From Mayfieldus sp963740555 (GTDB taxonomy: Bacteria; Actinomycetota; Thermoleophilia; Solirubrobacterales; 70-9): a stretch of 64,000 nt of DNA. Made by a program: the position numbers and the translations under genes. The notes under the pieces were generated by a model, which worked only from the letters and a program-made list of their open reading frames with translations, had not been told where the DNA came from and ran no database searches. Below are positions 1-8,902 of this stretch, piece by piece; the stretch's first letter is position 1; each line of letters begins with the position of its first letter. The stretch is from the NCBI GenBank assembly GCA_963740555.1, contig CAVUES010000008.1, positions 186,001 through 250,000 on the forward strand, given 5' to 3'.

Positions 1-362
1 TTCAACGCTCCGATCAACTCGCCGACCGCGTCACCCTCGCTGCGCGACTCGGCCCACAGCGCGAGCCCAAGGTCTCCCGGCGTCAACTCTGCGGAACCCA
101 ACTCGGAGAGCACGCGGCTGCGCAGGGCGCCGAGATGGAACGGGTGCTCGAGGCCGTGCTCCTCGGCGCGCAGCAGGCCGAGCAGGACGATCAGCGTGTA
201 GCGCAGCGAGCGTCCCTCGGGCCGGCCCTGCGCCGCTCGCAGCTCGTGGCAGAAGACGCCGTCGGCGAGCTGCATCGAGGGAAGCCTGTGCAGGGCGAAG
301 CGCTCCAGGTCCCGCACCAGCTCGACGCGATCCGTCCCCGCCGTCTCCACCCCGCCGTTCAT
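1..362 (-). CDS. Partial hypothetical protein (C-terminus outside window)
   Basis: The reading frame starts at an ATG at 362 and runs off the left edge, leaving about 120 residues. The ATG overlaps the stop of the upstream acetyltransferase gene by 4 bp (ATGA), so the two are translationally coupled. The visible part is probably helical, rich in Leu, Arg and Glu, with motifs such as LERFALHRLPSMQLADG and RSLRYTLIVLLGLLRAEEHG. It has no signal peptide and no clear membrane segment. I do not recognise the family. The coupling suggests a shared role with the acetyltransferase, perhaps in a surface-glycan or secondary pathway continuing to the left; that is inference. Confidence 0.6.
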   Translation of the reverse strand, partial: MNGGVETAGTDRVELVRDLERFALHRLPSMQLADGVFCHELRAAQGRPEGRSLRYTLIVLLGLLRAEEHGLEHPFHLGALRSRVLSELGSAELTPGDLGLALWAESRSEGDAVGELIGAL

Positions 363-1282
363 CGAACCTTCGCCTCGGCCAGCAGCTCGGGCGGATAGAT
401 GGTCATGCCCTCGTCGAGCATCCGCTCGAACTGATCCAGCAGCTCGGGAAGCGGCTCGGAAAGGACCTCGCCGCGACCCAGGGTCACGGAGGACATCCCG
501 CCTTCTATGAGCCTGCGCCGTACCTGCGCCTCCAGCGGGGGATTGTTATCGATCCGGTCCGCGGTCACGCGCGGATCATGGACCAGGGTGTGGACGGTGA
601 CCGCCTCGCCGTTTGCGTCGATGCAACGGGCGGCGATGCGCTGCGGCCAGAACACCTCGATCGGATAGGGAGGCTCGCGCAGGCACTCGTAGGCGTGGTA
701 GATCGTGATCGCGCCCACCCCGGAGCCGAAATAGACCTGGTGGGCGTCGCGCCGGATCAACCGCTCGAACGGGGTGCCGGTGCCGAACGGCGTCTCGGCC
801 GACTCGTGGCCCCCGACGAGCTCTTCCGCCCCCGGCCCGCGGGCGCAGACCGAATGGGTCGGGTGAAGGCTGCGGAGAACCCCCGCGGAGGTGCGGAAGC
901 GTTCGCTGACCGCCCCCATATTCGACCGCGTGCTGCGCAGGTCGAATATGGGGTCGGCACGCAGGTATTCGAGCGCTGGGCGGTCGAGCGGGAAGGCCGG
1001 CATCGCGATCAACCCATCGGGGCCGAGGACGGCCTCGAACGCCTCGATCACCGCATCCGGTCCGCCCTCGATGGTCCCGAAGGACGACATTGCGGCCTGC
1101 ACGAAGGCTGTGTCGCCGGGCCCCAGGCCGGCCTCCCGCAGCGCTGACTCGATCTGCTGCCTATCGACTCGCACCGGACGCAGGCGCTCACGCGCCCGGT
1201 AGCGAAGGCTGCGGTAGCGCTTGCGGGCTTTTCGCAGAGGGTCGAGCAGCGGCTGTGGAAGGCGCCCCAGGAGCTTCCTCAC
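359..1282 (-). CDS. AAC(3)-family N-acetyltransferase
   Basis: This 307-residue protein has the antibiotic acetyltransferase (AAC(3)) fold: GDTAFVQAAMSSFG and GGPDAVIEAF near residues 55-80, then the histidine-containing THSVCARG, the TPFGTGTPFERL region, and FGSGVGAITIYHAYE. Family members move an acetyl group from acetyl-CoA to an amino group of an aminoglycoside or of an amino sugar in surface polysaccharide. Here it is coupled to a gene of unknown function, with no resistance genes in view, so a metabolic or envelope amino-sugar substrate is as likely as an antibiotic. The start is a GTG. The N-terminus is Arg-rich (RKARKRYRSLRYRARERLRP). Confidence 0.82.
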   Translation of the reverse strand: MRKLLGRLPQPLLDPLRKARKRYRSLRYRARERLRPVRVDRQQIESALREAGLGPGDTAFVQAAMSSFGTIEGGPDAVIEAFEAVLGPDGLIAMPAFPLDRPALEYLRADPIFDLRSTRSNMGAVSERFRTSAGVLRSLHPTHSVCARGPGAEELVGGHESAETPFGTGTPFERLIRRDAHQVYFGSGVGAITIYHAYECLREPPYPIEVFWPQRIAARCIDANGEAVTVHTLVHDPRVTADRIDNNPPLEAQVRRRLIEGGMSSVTLGRGEVLSEPLPELLDQFERMLDEGMTIYPPELLAEAKVR

Positions 1283-1313
1283 GCCCGAAAGGCTAAAGAC
1301 CCGGCGGGCGGCG

Positions 1314-2174
1314 CTAGTTCTTGACTTCGGCCGCGGCGGCGGGCTCGACGTCGCGAGGCTGTTCGAGGTCGATCTCGCGCGGGCGGCCGATGTAGAAGCC
1401 CTGCGCGTAGTCCACGCCGAGCCGCTTTAGGACCTCCAGGGTCAAACCATCCTCGACTCCGACCGCCGCCGTCCTGCGTCCCAGCTTCGCGGCCAGGTCG
1501 ACGATGCAGCCCATCACGTGGTAGTCGTCGAGACTGCGGGGCAGGTCGCCGACGAACTCGCGGCCGACCTTGATCATCTGCGCCGGCAGGTGCTTGACGA
1601 AGACCAGCGAGGCGAAGCCGACGCCGAACTCATCGACGGCCAGGTCGCACCCGATCTGGGTCAGGCGGATGGCGAGCGCCTTCGCGGCATCGATGTCGGT
1701 GCCGGCGCTGTTCTCGGAGATCTCGAAGGTGAGATTGCGGGGGTTCAGCCCCTCCCGGACGGCCTTCTCGACCCGCTCGGTGAGGTGCGGGTCGGTGAGC
1801 GAGTGGCCGGAGAGGTTCACGGCGACGCGCCGCCCCCGGCCCGCGAGCTCGATCCCCTTGCCGACCATCATCGCGTCGATCTCCAGCGAAAGGCCGAATG
1901 CCTCGGCGGTGGGCAGGAACGCGAACGGGGCGACCAGCTGGCCGTCGGGCATCTGCATCCGGACCAGCAGCTCCTCGCTGGCCACGGCGCCGGTCCTCAG
2001 GTCCTGGATCGGCTGCGAGAAGACGACGAAGCGATCGTTCTCGATCGCCGAGCGCACCTGCTCTACGGAGAGGGTCTGCAGGTCCTCGCGCTTTGCTTGC
2101 GGCTGCGCCGATTGGGCCGCGGGCGCGGCCTCTGGCTCAGCGGACTTGCCGCCTGATTTCGCGTGCGCTTCCAT
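1314..2174 (-). CDS. EAL-domain protein, probably catalytically inactive
   Basis: The 286 residues comprise a low-complexity Ala/Gln/Glu-rich N-terminus (1-35) and one EAL domain (about 40-270), with no GGDEF domain and no membrane segment. EAL domains hydrolyse cyclic di-GMP. Retained are the EAL-type motif ELLVR (68-72), Asn120, the FEISE glutamates (151, 154), Asp181, Lys202, Glu241 and Gln258. Changed are the DDFGTG motif, which reads DEFGVG with Glu182 for the second metal-binding Asp; KID, which reads KVG; and AEGVE, which reads AVGVE, with Val238 where the general-base Glu is expected. It is probably a c-di-GMP receptor or protein-interaction domain. It stands alone, about 100 bp from the acyl-CoA ligase gene. 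Confidence 0.85.
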   Translation of the reverse strand: MEAHAKSGGKSAEPEAAPAAQSAQPQAKREDLQTLSVEQVRSAIENDRFVVFSQPIQDLRTGAVASEELLVRMQMPDGQLVAPFAFLPTAEAFGLSLEIDAMMVGKGIELAGRGRRVAVNLSGHSLTDPHLTERVEKAVREGLNPRNLTFEISENSAGTDIDAAKALAIRLTQIGCDLAVDEFGVGFASLVFVKHLPAQMIKVGREFVGDLPRSLDDYHVMGCIVDLAAKLGRRTAAVGVEDGLTLEVLKRLGVDYAQGFYIGRPREIDLEQPRDVEPAAAAEVKN

Positions 2175-2280
2175 GCCTTCGGTCTATCGTCATCCTGCAG
2201 GCAGCAGGCAAGCAGGGAGAGCGGACGCCCAGAACGCCTGTCTCCGTGCCTGGACGGATGTATCAGCGCCGTGGCCTTGG

Positions 2281-4098
2281 CTAGCGTGGCCCTGCGTAGA
2301 GGCCCTCGATCTGGGCCTCGTATTTCTCGACGATCGGCCTACGCTTTAACTTCATCGTCGGGGTCAGTTCCTCGCCTCCGGGCAGCCACTCGCCCGTCAG
2401 GACCTCGAACTTCTTGATCTGCTCGACCCGCGACATCTTCGCGTTCGCTTCGTCGACGCCCTGCTGGAGCGCCGCGATCAGCCTCGGCTCCCGCGCCAGC
2501 TCCGCGAGGGTCTTGCCTTCGAGCCCGTTGTTGGTGGCCCAGCTCGGCGCGTAGTCGGGGTCGAGCACGATCAAGGCCACGTTGTAGGGGCGGGCGTCGC
2601 CGATCGCGATGCACTGACCGACCAGTGGGGTCGCCGCCTTCAGCTTCGACTCGATGTTGACCGGAGACATGTTCTTGCCGGCCGCGTTGATGATCAGCTC
2701 CTTCTTGCGGTCGATGATCTTCAGATAGCCGTCCTCGTCGAGCTCGCCGATGTCGCCGGTCAAAAGCCAGCCGTCGGCGTCGATCGTCTCGGCGTTTTTC
2801 TCGGGCATGTTGCGGTAGCCGGGCATCACCGAGTCGCCCCGCACCAGCACCTCGCCGTCGTCGGCGAGCTTGATCTCGACCCCCGGCATCGGAGGCCCGA
2901 CCGTGCCGAGCTTGATCCGGTCGTTCGGGTTGCAGGTCGCGGTGCCGCAGGTCTCCGACATCCCCCACAGCTCGCCGATCGGGATCCCGATCGCGTGGAA
3001 GAACTCGAGCACCTCGGGCGGGGTCGGGGCGGCGCCGACGTTGACCGCCACCGCCTCGTCCAGACCCAGCGCCGCGCGCAGGCTGGAGAACATCTCCCGG
3101 TCGGCCTTCTCGACCGCCGCCGCCAGCTCCGCCGGTACCTCCTCCCCGGCCTGCTCGGCCCGCAGCTTGGCGTACGCGGCCTCGAGCCCCTTCTCGGCCG
3201 CGGCGCGCTGTTCGTCGGGGAGCTTGGCGAAGTTCGCCTCCAACCCGGCCTTGAGCTTCTCCCAGATCCGCGGCACGGCGAAGAACCAGGTCGGGCGCAC
3301 CTGGGGCAGGAACTCGATGATCTTGCGGGGGTCGGGGCAGATCTCGACCGAAAGGCCGCGGACCACCGGCAGGTAGTAGTGGGCGCCGCGCTCTGCGATG
3401 TGCGCCGCCGGAAGCCAGGAGATCACCCTGCCGCCGGTCTCCGGGAAGGGCACGATCGTGTCGACCGAGGTGGTGAGGCTCATCAGGTTGCGGTGGGTCA
3501 GCTGGACGCCCTTCGGCGGCCCCGTCGTCCCCGAGGTGTAGATCAGGGTGAGCAGGTCGTCGAGGCCGACCTCGGCCGCCGCCGGGGCGGGGTCGAACTC
3601 GGGGTCGGCGGACTCGATCTCCTCCAAGCTCGTCGTTCCGCCATCCCCGTCGACCACGATCACGTGCTCGAGCTGCGGAAGCTCCTTGCGCGCGGCCTCG
3701 AACACCTCCAGGAAGGCGGTCTCGACTATCGCGACCCGGGCGCCTGCGTCTCCCGCCGCGTATGCGATCTGCTCCGGCGAGGAGGTTGGATAGATCGAGA
3801 ACGGGACCGCGCCCAGGGCCACGGCACCGAGGTCGCAGGGGATGAACTCGGGGCGGTTGTTGAGCATGATCGCGACCGTGTCGCCCTTGCCGACCCCGAG
3901 GCCGGCGAGCCCGCCGGCGATCGCGTCGACGCGGCGGCGAAGGTCGTTCCAGCTGATCGAGTAGTCATCGGGCGCGACGATCGCCGGCTCGTCGCCCAGC
4001 CTTTCCACCGTCGCCAAGAACGCCTCATAGAGGTTTCTCGCCGGCGGCTCCGTTCCGGGCCCGCCGCTCGCGTAGCGCTCAGCGGTAGTGACTTCCAC
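2281..4098 (-). CDS. Long-chain fatty acid-CoA ligase (AMP-forming)
   Basis: This 605-residue ANL-superfamily enzyme makes acyl-AMP and then acyl-CoA from a fatty acid, ATP and CoA. The P-loop-like motif YTSGTTGPPKG lies at 187-197, and the A5/A8-type motifs GELWGMSETCGTATCNP and GWLLTGDIGELDEDGYLKIIDRKKE follow in order. The terminal lysine lies in TPTMKLKRRPIVEKY. Length and insertions match the long FadD15-like class rather than short-chain acetyl-CoA synthetases. The start is a GTG at 4098 preceded by GGAGGAGAG. It lies downstream of rseP with a gap of about 70 bp on the same strand and may be its own transcription unit. Confidence 0.92.
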   Translation of the reverse strand: MEVTTAERYASGGPGTEPPARNLYEAFLATVERLGDEPAIVAPDDYSISWNDLRRRVDAIAGGLAGLGVGKGDTVAIMLNNRPEFIPCDLGAVALGAVPFSIYPTSSPEQIAYAAGDAGARVAIVETAFLEVFEAARKELPQLEHVIVVDGDGGTTSLEEIESADPEFDPAPAAAEVGLDDLLTLIYTSGTTGPPKGVQLTHRNLMSLTTSVDTIVPFPETGGRVISWLPAAHIAERGAHYYLPVVRGLSVEICPDPRKIIEFLPQVRPTWFFAVPRIWEKLKAGLEANFAKLPDEQRAAAEKGLEAAYAKLRAEQAGEEVPAELAAAVEKADREMFSSLRAALGLDEAVAVNVGAAPTPPEVLEFFHAIGIPIGELWGMSETCGTATCNPNDRIKLGTVGPPMPGVEIKLADDGEVLVRGDSVMPGYRNMPEKNAETIDADGWLLTGDIGELDEDGYLKIIDRKKELIINAAGKNMSPVNIESKLKAATPLVGQCIAIGDARPYNVALIVLDPDYAPSWATNNGLEGKTLAELAREPRLIAALQQGVDEANAKMSRVEQIKKFEVLTGEWLPGGEELTPTMKLKRRPIVEKYEAQIEGLYAGPR

Positions 4099-4171
4099 GT
4101 CTCTCCTCCGGCGCGAACGCTACCGCACGGATCGCGACTCGGCGGGCCCGCGGCACCCGGGAACCGCCGCG

Positions 4172-5374
4172 TCAGCGGACGTTGAACCCCTGGCCGGTCA
4201 AGCGCCCGATGTCGTTGGTGAGCCCGATGACGAACAGCATGATCACGAGCACGAAGCCGATTGCACCGGCTCGCTCCATGACGCTGAACGGGACAGGGGA
4301 GCCGCGAACCTTCTCGACCAGGCTCCAGAAGATGTGACCGCCGTCGAGGGGCAGGAACGGGAACAGGTTGATGATGCCGAGCGAGAGGCTGACCAACGCC
4401 AGCAGGGTGAGCGCCTCGCGGGCGCCGAATCCGATCGTCTGGTGGGCGACGTCGGAGACGCCGACGATGCCCGACACCTGCTTGCGCTGCTGGGGCTCGA
4501 AGATGCGGCCGATCACACCGACCGTCTTGCTGGTCACGAGCCACATGAAGCTCCCAGCCCTGCTTACCGCCCCTCCGGCGCTCGGGTTCGCGGGCGTCGT
4601 CCCGTAGGAGAAGCCGATGCGGGTTCGTCCCACTGCGGCGTCGTAGCGCGGGTAGATCGTCACCGTCCTCAGGTTTCCTTTGCGCAGCACCGCCAACCGC
4701 ACTGGCGACGTGGCCCGGCAACCGTCGGTCTGTTTTCCAGGGCACTTGTGGCTGGCGACGATGTCTCTGAAGCGGCTCAGCCGACCGTCGATTCCGAGCC
4801 TGGCGAATCGTTTGCCGTCCACGGCGACGATCTTGTCGCCGGGCTTCAGGTGTGCCGCCGCCGCCGGGCTGCCCGGATCGATCTGCCCGATGCTGTTGTT
4901 GACGTCGTTGACGCCGAAGGCGAGCACGAACAGGATCAGGAAGGCGAGCACGATGTTGACCGCGGGGCCGGCGCCGATTACGACGACCCGTTTCCAGACC
5001 GGCTGGTTGTAGTAGGCGCGCTTGAGGATGTCCGGCGACAGCGGCTCCGGACCTCCGGCCGGCTTCGGCGTCTCGGGCCCGGAGTCGGCCGACTCGATCG
5101 CGGTCAGAAGACCCTGGGGCGTCCGCTCGCCTTCGGTCGCCTGCCGCGGCTCCAGCTCCTCGGGGTTCATCCCGGTGATCTTCACGAAGCCCCCGAGCGG
5201 GATCGCGCCGATTCCGTACTCGGTCTCGCCGATCCGCTTCGAGACAAGCTTCGGCGGAAAGAAGAGAAAGAAGCGCTCGACCCGCATCCCGCAAGCCTTC
5301 GCGGCGACGAAGTGACCGGCCTCGTGAAGGACGATCAGCAGGGTGAAGCCAAGGACCACCAGCACCCAGCTCAT
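4172..5374 (-). CDS. rseP: RseP/RasP-family site-2 protease (M50 zinc metalloprotease)
   Basis: The protein (400 residues) is an intramembrane zinc protease that cleaves anti-sigma factors or signal-peptide remnants. HEAGH at 17-21 lies in the first membrane segment. A PDZ domain follows (GSPAAAAHLKPGDKIVAVDGKR, with a DGK core). The second zinc ligand lies in the C-terminal membrane motif FPFLPLDGGHIF. I chose the ATG at 5374 because it places the HExxH segment at the N-terminus as in all family members. It overlaps the dxr stop by 4 bp. Its position directly after dxr matches the conserved pyrH-frr-uppS-cdsA-dxr-rseP order. Confidence 0.93.
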   Translation of the reverse strand: MSWVLVVLGFTLLIVLHEAGHFVAAKACGMRVERFFLFFPPKLVSKRIGETEYGIGAIPLGGFVKITGMNPEELEPRQATEGERTPQGLLTAIESADSGPETPKPAGGPEPLSPDILKRAYYNQPVWKRVVVIGAGPAVNIVLAFLILFVLAFGVNDVNNSIGQIDPGSPAAAAHLKPGDKIVAVDGKRFARLGIDGRLSRFRDIVASHKCPGKQTDGCRATSPVRLAVLRKGNLRTVTIYPRYDAAVGRTRIGFSYGTTPANPSAGGAVSRAGSFMWLVTSKTVGVIGRIFEPQQRKQVSGIVGVSDVAHQTIGFGAREALTLLALVSLSLGIINLFPFLPLDGGHIFWSLVEKVRGSPVPFSVMERAGAIGFVLVIMLFVIGLTNDIGRLTGQGFNVR

Positions 5375-6516
5375 GCGACCGCCATCTCCTCGATCAGCCC
5401 GACGGAGCGCTGGCGCGCCTCCTCGTCGACCGCGAACAGGTCCTCGAAGTGCGAGACGGGCTCCGCGGGCATCTGGTCGAGCATCCGCTCGACTACCTCG
5501 GCGATCCCGGTGAAGCGCAGGCGCCCTCCGAGGAAAGCCGCGACGGCGACCTCGTCGACCGCGTTGAGCACGCAGGGAGCCGTGCCTCCGGCCTCCCCCG
5601 CCTCGCGCGCCAGACGCAGGCACGGGACGGAGTCCAGATCGGGCTGCTCGAAGGTCAGCTCACCAGTCGCAGCGAGGTCGAGCGCCGGCACCTCGGTGTC
5701 GGCGCGCTGCGGGAAGTGAAGGGCGTAGGAGATCGGCACCCTCATGTCGGGGTAGCCGAGGTGGGCGAGCGAGGCGCCGTCGTTGAGGTGCACGAGCGAG
5801 TGGACGATCGACTGCGGGTGCACGACGACGTCGATGCGGTCGTAGGGCACCCCGAACAGATGGTGCGCCTCGATGATCTCGAAGCCCTTGTTCATCAGGG
5901 TGGCGCAGTCGACCGTGATCCTTCCCCCCATGTCCCAGGTCGGATGGGCGAGGGCCTCCTCGGGGGTGACGGCGTCGAGGTGGGTGCGTCCGCGGAACGG
6001 CCCGCCCGACGCGGTGATCACCAACCGCTCGACAGTTCCGGGCGGCTCGGCGCCGATCAGCTGGAACAGAGCCGAGTGCTCGGAGTCGACCGGCAGCAGC
6101 CTCGCGCCGGTGGCTTCCGCGAGCGCGGTGACAAGCTCGCCGCCGATCACGAGGCTCTCCTTGTTGGCCAGCGCGACGTCGATGCCCTCGGTGAGGGCGA
6201 CGATCGTCGGCCCGAGCCCGGCGGCGCCGACGATCCCGTTCAGGACCAGGTCGGCGTCAGACGTTGCGATCAGCTCGCGAATCCCTTCCTCGCCGGCCAA
6301 GACGTTGCCGTTCCAGGCCCGCTTCGCCTGCGCGGCGGCCTCGGGGTCGAACAGGGCGACCCCCGGGACGCCGTGCTCGCGTGCCTGTTCGAGCGCCGGC
6401 TCCCAGCTCGAATCGGCGGCCAGGCCGACGGCGGAGAGCTCGTCGCTCGCGGCGACGATCTCCAGCGCCTGGGTGCCGATCGAGCCCGTGCAACCGAGGA
6501 TCACCAGCTTCTTCAT
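5371..6516 (-). CDS. dxr: 1-deoxy-D-xylulose 5-phosphate reductoisomerase
   Basis: This enzyme (381 residues) converts DXP to 2-C-methyl-D-erythritol 4-phosphate with NADPH, the committed step of the MEP isoprenoid pathway. The NADPH-binding GCTGSIG is at residues 8-14. The substrate and metal motifs LANKESLV, LLPVDSEHSALFQ, TASGGPFRG, HPTWDMGGRITVDCATLMNKG and VVHPQSIVHSLVH follow in canonical order. The start at 6516 gives MKKLVILG; a longer reading upstream runs through a hairpin repeat and is spurious. The 3' end overlaps rseP by 4 bp. Confidence 0.96.
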   Translation of the reverse strand: MKKLVILGCTGSIGTQALEIVAASDELSAVGLAADSSWEPALEQAREHGVPGVALFDPEAAAQAKRAWNGNVLAGEEGIRELIATSDADLVLNGIVGAAGLGPTIVALTEGIDVALANKESLVIGGELVTALAEATGARLLPVDSEHSALFQLIGAEPPGTVERLVITASGGPFRGRTHLDAVTPEEALAHPTWDMGGRITVDCATLMNKGFEIIEAHHLFGVPYDRIDVVVHPQSIVHSLVHLNDGASLAHLGYPDMRVPISYALHFPQRADTEVPALDLAATGELTFEQPDLDSVPCLRLAREAGEAGGTAPCVLNAVDEVAVAAFLGGRLRFTGIAEVVERMLDQMPAEPVSHFEDLFAVDEEARQRSVGLIEEMAVA

Positions 6517-6563
6517 GCCAGACAGGGTAGATATCGGTGCCCCGCGGCCCCTAAGCGGTGCCT

Positions 6564-6602
6564 GGTGCGCCTTTCGTCCGCATGCGTTAGGAAAGGCGCA
6601 CC
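6564..6602. repeat. Palindromic repeat A (hairpin)
   Basis: This is an inverted repeat with perfect 12-bp arms, GGTGCGCCTTTC and GAAAGGCGCACC, around a 15-nt loop that contains the small palindrome CGCATGCG. It fills the gap between the SprT-like stop and the dxr start. It closely resembles repeat B at 12012-12052 and shares its layout with the two hairpins flanking the DUF559 gene. It could act as a terminator, an attenuator or an RNA-stability element, but no T-run follows it on the minus strand. Confidence 0.75.
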
Positions 6603-6611
6603 GCAAGCGCT

Positions 6612-7151
6612 TCAGGCGGCGTCGAGCGCCAGCTGGCCGGGATGCAGGCGAGCGGTGGCCATGCGACGCCGCTCGATCGCCTCGGCGTAGGCGCCGTGGG
6701 TCGAGCCCCGAGCCGCGGTAACGGTGATTCCGTAGGCCTGGGCCATCGCCTCCTTCAGCGTCTGCCGGAAAAGCCGCCCGTGCCAGCTCCGCCCGCGCCG
6801 GCCGACCGCAATGTGGACCAGCTCGTGCAGAAGGGTCTCCAGCACGTCGCCTGGCCGGATGCCCGGGAAGGCGGTCACCGAGATGCGCCGCTCGGCGGGG
6901 ACGGCGAAACCGAGGTTGCGCCGGGGGCGCGCCGAGGCGCGGCGCACGGTCAGCGACGGAGGATCCTGCGCCAGCGGACCCTCGGCGCCACCGAAGACCG
7001 GGAGGGCGCAGAGCCGTCCCATCTCGCGATCGAGGTCCAGCCCGGCGACCTCGTAATAGCTCGACGGACGCGGGTGCCTCCTTTGCGGCGCGGTATTCAT
7101 GGCCATGATCGTGCCGCCAGCCGCGGCGTCAAATGAGCGGTGGCGCTTCAC
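6612..7151 (-). CDS. SprT-like putative metallopeptidase
   Basis: The protein has up to 179 residues. The zinc motif HELVH (109-113, with Glu110 as the catalytic base) is followed by SWHGRLFR, whose His124 would be the third ligand, as in SprT/SPRTN-like domains. It lacks the C-terminal zinc ribbon of full SprT proteins. A proteolytic role, such as DNA-protein crosslink repair, is known only for distant eukaryotic relatives. The start is unsure: a GTG at 7151 or an ATG at 7106. The gene interrupts the usual cdsA-dxr adjacency and has hairpin repeat A immediately 3' of it. Confidence 0.75.
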   Translation of the reverse strand: MKRHRSFDAAAGGTIMAMNTAPQRRHPRPSSYYEVAGLDLDREMGRLCALPVFGGAEGPLAQDPPSLTVRRASARPRRNLGFAVPAERRISVTAFPGIRPGDVLETLLHELVHIAVGRRGRSWHGRLFRQTLKEAMAQAYGITVTAARGSTHGAYAEAIERRRMATARLHPGQLALDAA

Positions 7152-7183
7152 CCGGCCTTCGCCTCGCTCTGCGGCACGGCGCT

Positions 7184-8167
7184 CTAGTAGACGAACGCGA
7201 CCGAGAGGTAGTAGCCGATAACGATCGTGAACAGGACCGCGTCGAGGCGGTCGAGCAGGCCGCCGTGGGGGCCGAAGATGCTGCCGGTGTCCTTGATCCC
7301 GAGGTCGCGCTTGACCATCGACTCGAAGAGGTCTCCGATCGGGGCCAGCGCCGCGACGCAGGCGCCCATGATCAGCGCGTCGGTGCCGGTGAGCCAGTCC
7401 TGGTACAGGCCGGCGAACCAGAACGCCATCGTGCCGATCACGAAGCCGCCGATCAGCCCCTCCAGCGTCTTGTTCGGCGACAGCCGTGGCGCGATCCGCC
7501 GGCTGCCGAACAGCCGGCCGGTCGCGTAAGCGGCCGTATCGGTGGCGAAGGTCCCAACCAGCACGTCGATCAGAAGCGCGCCGCCGTGGTTCGGCAGGTC
7601 GCGCAGCAGCACGGCGTGAACGAGCGGCAGCCCGATCCAGGCGATCCCCAGCAGGGTCACCGCCATCGACACCGTGACGCCGTCGCGGCGCTCGCGGTTG
7701 GCGCCGAAGAGGAACAGGAGCGGGAACGAGGCGACGATCACGATCAGCACCTGAAACGAGCTGCCGTAGTGGGCGGCGACGATCATCGCCGGTACGGCGA
7801 GAAACCCAGCCACCTCCACCGGGCGCATCGACCGGGCCATCAGGAAGTACTCCCGCATCCCGATCACCCCCAGCATCACCATCGCGGCCATGAACACGAC
7901 GCCGCCCAGCGCCGTGATCGCGATCGCGAACGCGATCCAGGGAATCGCGACCAGGACCCGCTTGATCGTCTCCCCGCTGGGCCCACGGCGCCGGCGACGC
8001 TCGGGATGTGGGGCCGGTGGCGGCTCGGGCGCGAACGGCTCCATCTCCAGTGAGTCGGGGTCGTCGCCGAAGATCGGCTCCACCGCGCGGCTGTCGTCGC
8101 CGAAGATCCGGTCGGCGTCGTCGAGGAAGCCTCGTCGCTTACGCCCTTCTCGCTCGCTGGACTCCAT
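7184..8167 (-). CDS. cdsA: Phosphatidate cytidylyltransferase
   Basis: The enzyme (327 residues) makes CDP-diacylglycerol from phosphatidic acid and CTP at the membrane, feeding phospholipid synthesis. A charged, Pro/Arg-rich cytosolic N-terminus of about 90 residues precedes roughly eight hydrophobic helices. The C-terminal signature contains SPNKTLEGLIGG and GDLFESMVKRDLGIKDTG followed by HGGLLDRLDAV, where the Asp residues bind metal. The long N-terminal tail is common in actinobacterial CdsA. It lies 6 bp downstream of uppS in the same operon. Confidence 0.95.
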   Translation of the reverse strand: MESSEREGRKRRGFLDDADRIFGDDSRAVEPIFGDDPDSLEMEPFAPEPPPAPHPERRRRRGPSGETIKRVLVAIPWIAFAIAITALGGVVFMAAMVMLGVIGMREYFLMARSMRPVEVAGFLAVPAMIVAAHYGSSFQVLIVIVASFPLLFLFGANRERRDGVTVSMAVTLLGIAWIGLPLVHAVLLRDLPNHGGALLIDVLVGTFATDTAAYATGRLFGSRRIAPRLSPNKTLEGLIGGFVIGTMAFWFAGLYQDWLTGTDALIMGACVAALAPIGDLFESMVKRDLGIKDTGSIFGPHGGLLDRLDAVLFTIVIGYYLSVAFVY

Positions 8168-8173
8168 CTGGCC

Positions 8174-8902
8174 TTACCGGGCGCCGAAGCGCCGCTGGCG
8201 TGCCTCGAACTCCCCCAGGCACGCCGCGAAAGCATCGCGGTCGAAGTCGGGCCATAGCTCGTCGCGGAACACGAGCTCGGAATAGGCGCACTGCCAGAGC
8301 AGGTAGTTGGAGAGCCGCTGTTCGCCGCTGGTCCTTATGAGCAGGTCGGGATCGTGCATGTCCGGTGCGTATAGATGACTCCGGAACTCCGCTTCGGTTT
8401 CGCCTTGAAAGCTTCGGGCCGCATCGACGATTTCCGCCCTGCCGCCGTAGTTGAAGGCGACGAAAAGCGTGATCCGGTCGTTTTCCTCGGTCTCCGCCTC
8501 GGCCCAGGCCATGCGCTCGATCAGCTCCGGCGATATGCCCTCGCGACGGCCGATGAAGCGCATCCTCACCCCCTCGGCGTCCAGCTCCGGGGTCTCGCGG
8601 TCGATTCGCTCGCCGAACATCTGCATCAGCCCGTCCACCTCGTCGGCCGAGCGCGACCAGTTCTCGGTCGAGAACGAGAACACGGTCAGCTCTTCGATCC
8701 CGAATTCGACCGCGTCCCGAAGCCGCGCCTTGACGTTGTCGGCCCCGGCCTCATGACCCTCGTTGACCGCCAGGCCGCGCCGCTCGGCCCAGCGCCCGTT
8801 GCCGTCGGTGATGATCGCGACGTAGCGCGCCGCGGACGCCTCCCCCCCGGCGCCCGGCTCAGACCTCAAGGATTTCTTCTTCTTTTCCCTTGAGGAGGCC
8901 AT
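8174..8902 (-). CDS. uppS: Isoprenyl (undecaprenyl) diphosphate synthase
   Basis: This cis-prenyltransferase builds the C55 (or C50) lipid carrier for cell-wall precursors by adding isopentenyl units. The signature AIITDGNGRWAERRGL holds the catalytic Asp, and SFSTENWSR and LLIRTSGEQRLSNYLLWQ are canonical. The start at 8902 (MASSREKKKK) gives about 242 residues and overlaps the end of frr by about 44 bp. An upstream start at 8944 would overlap frr further and add a non-conserved tail. The order frr-uppS-cdsA is conserved across bacteria. Confidence 0.94.
   Translation of the reverse strand: MASSREKKKKSLRSEPGAGGEASAARYVAIITDGNGRWAERRGLAVNEGHEAGADNVKARLRDAVEFGIEELTVFSFSTENWSRSADEVDGLMQMFGERIDRETPELDAEGVRMRFIGRREGISPELIERMAWAEAETEENDRITLFVAFNYGGRAEIVDAARSFQGETEAEFRSHLYAPDMHDPDLLIRTSGEQRLSNYLLWQCAYSELVFRDELWPDFDRDAFAACLGEFEARQRRFGAR

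Noticed and set aside
359..1282. AAC(3) acetyltransferase as an antibiotic resistance gene
   Set aside because: The fold also serves surface-sugar and metabolic acetylation, and no resistance or mobile context is present.
2995..5719. Long open frames on the plus strand opposite the acyl-CoA ligase, rseP and dxr genes
   Set aside because: They are low-complexity Arg/Asp/Gly frames caused by high GC, and the minus-strand genes match known families throughout.
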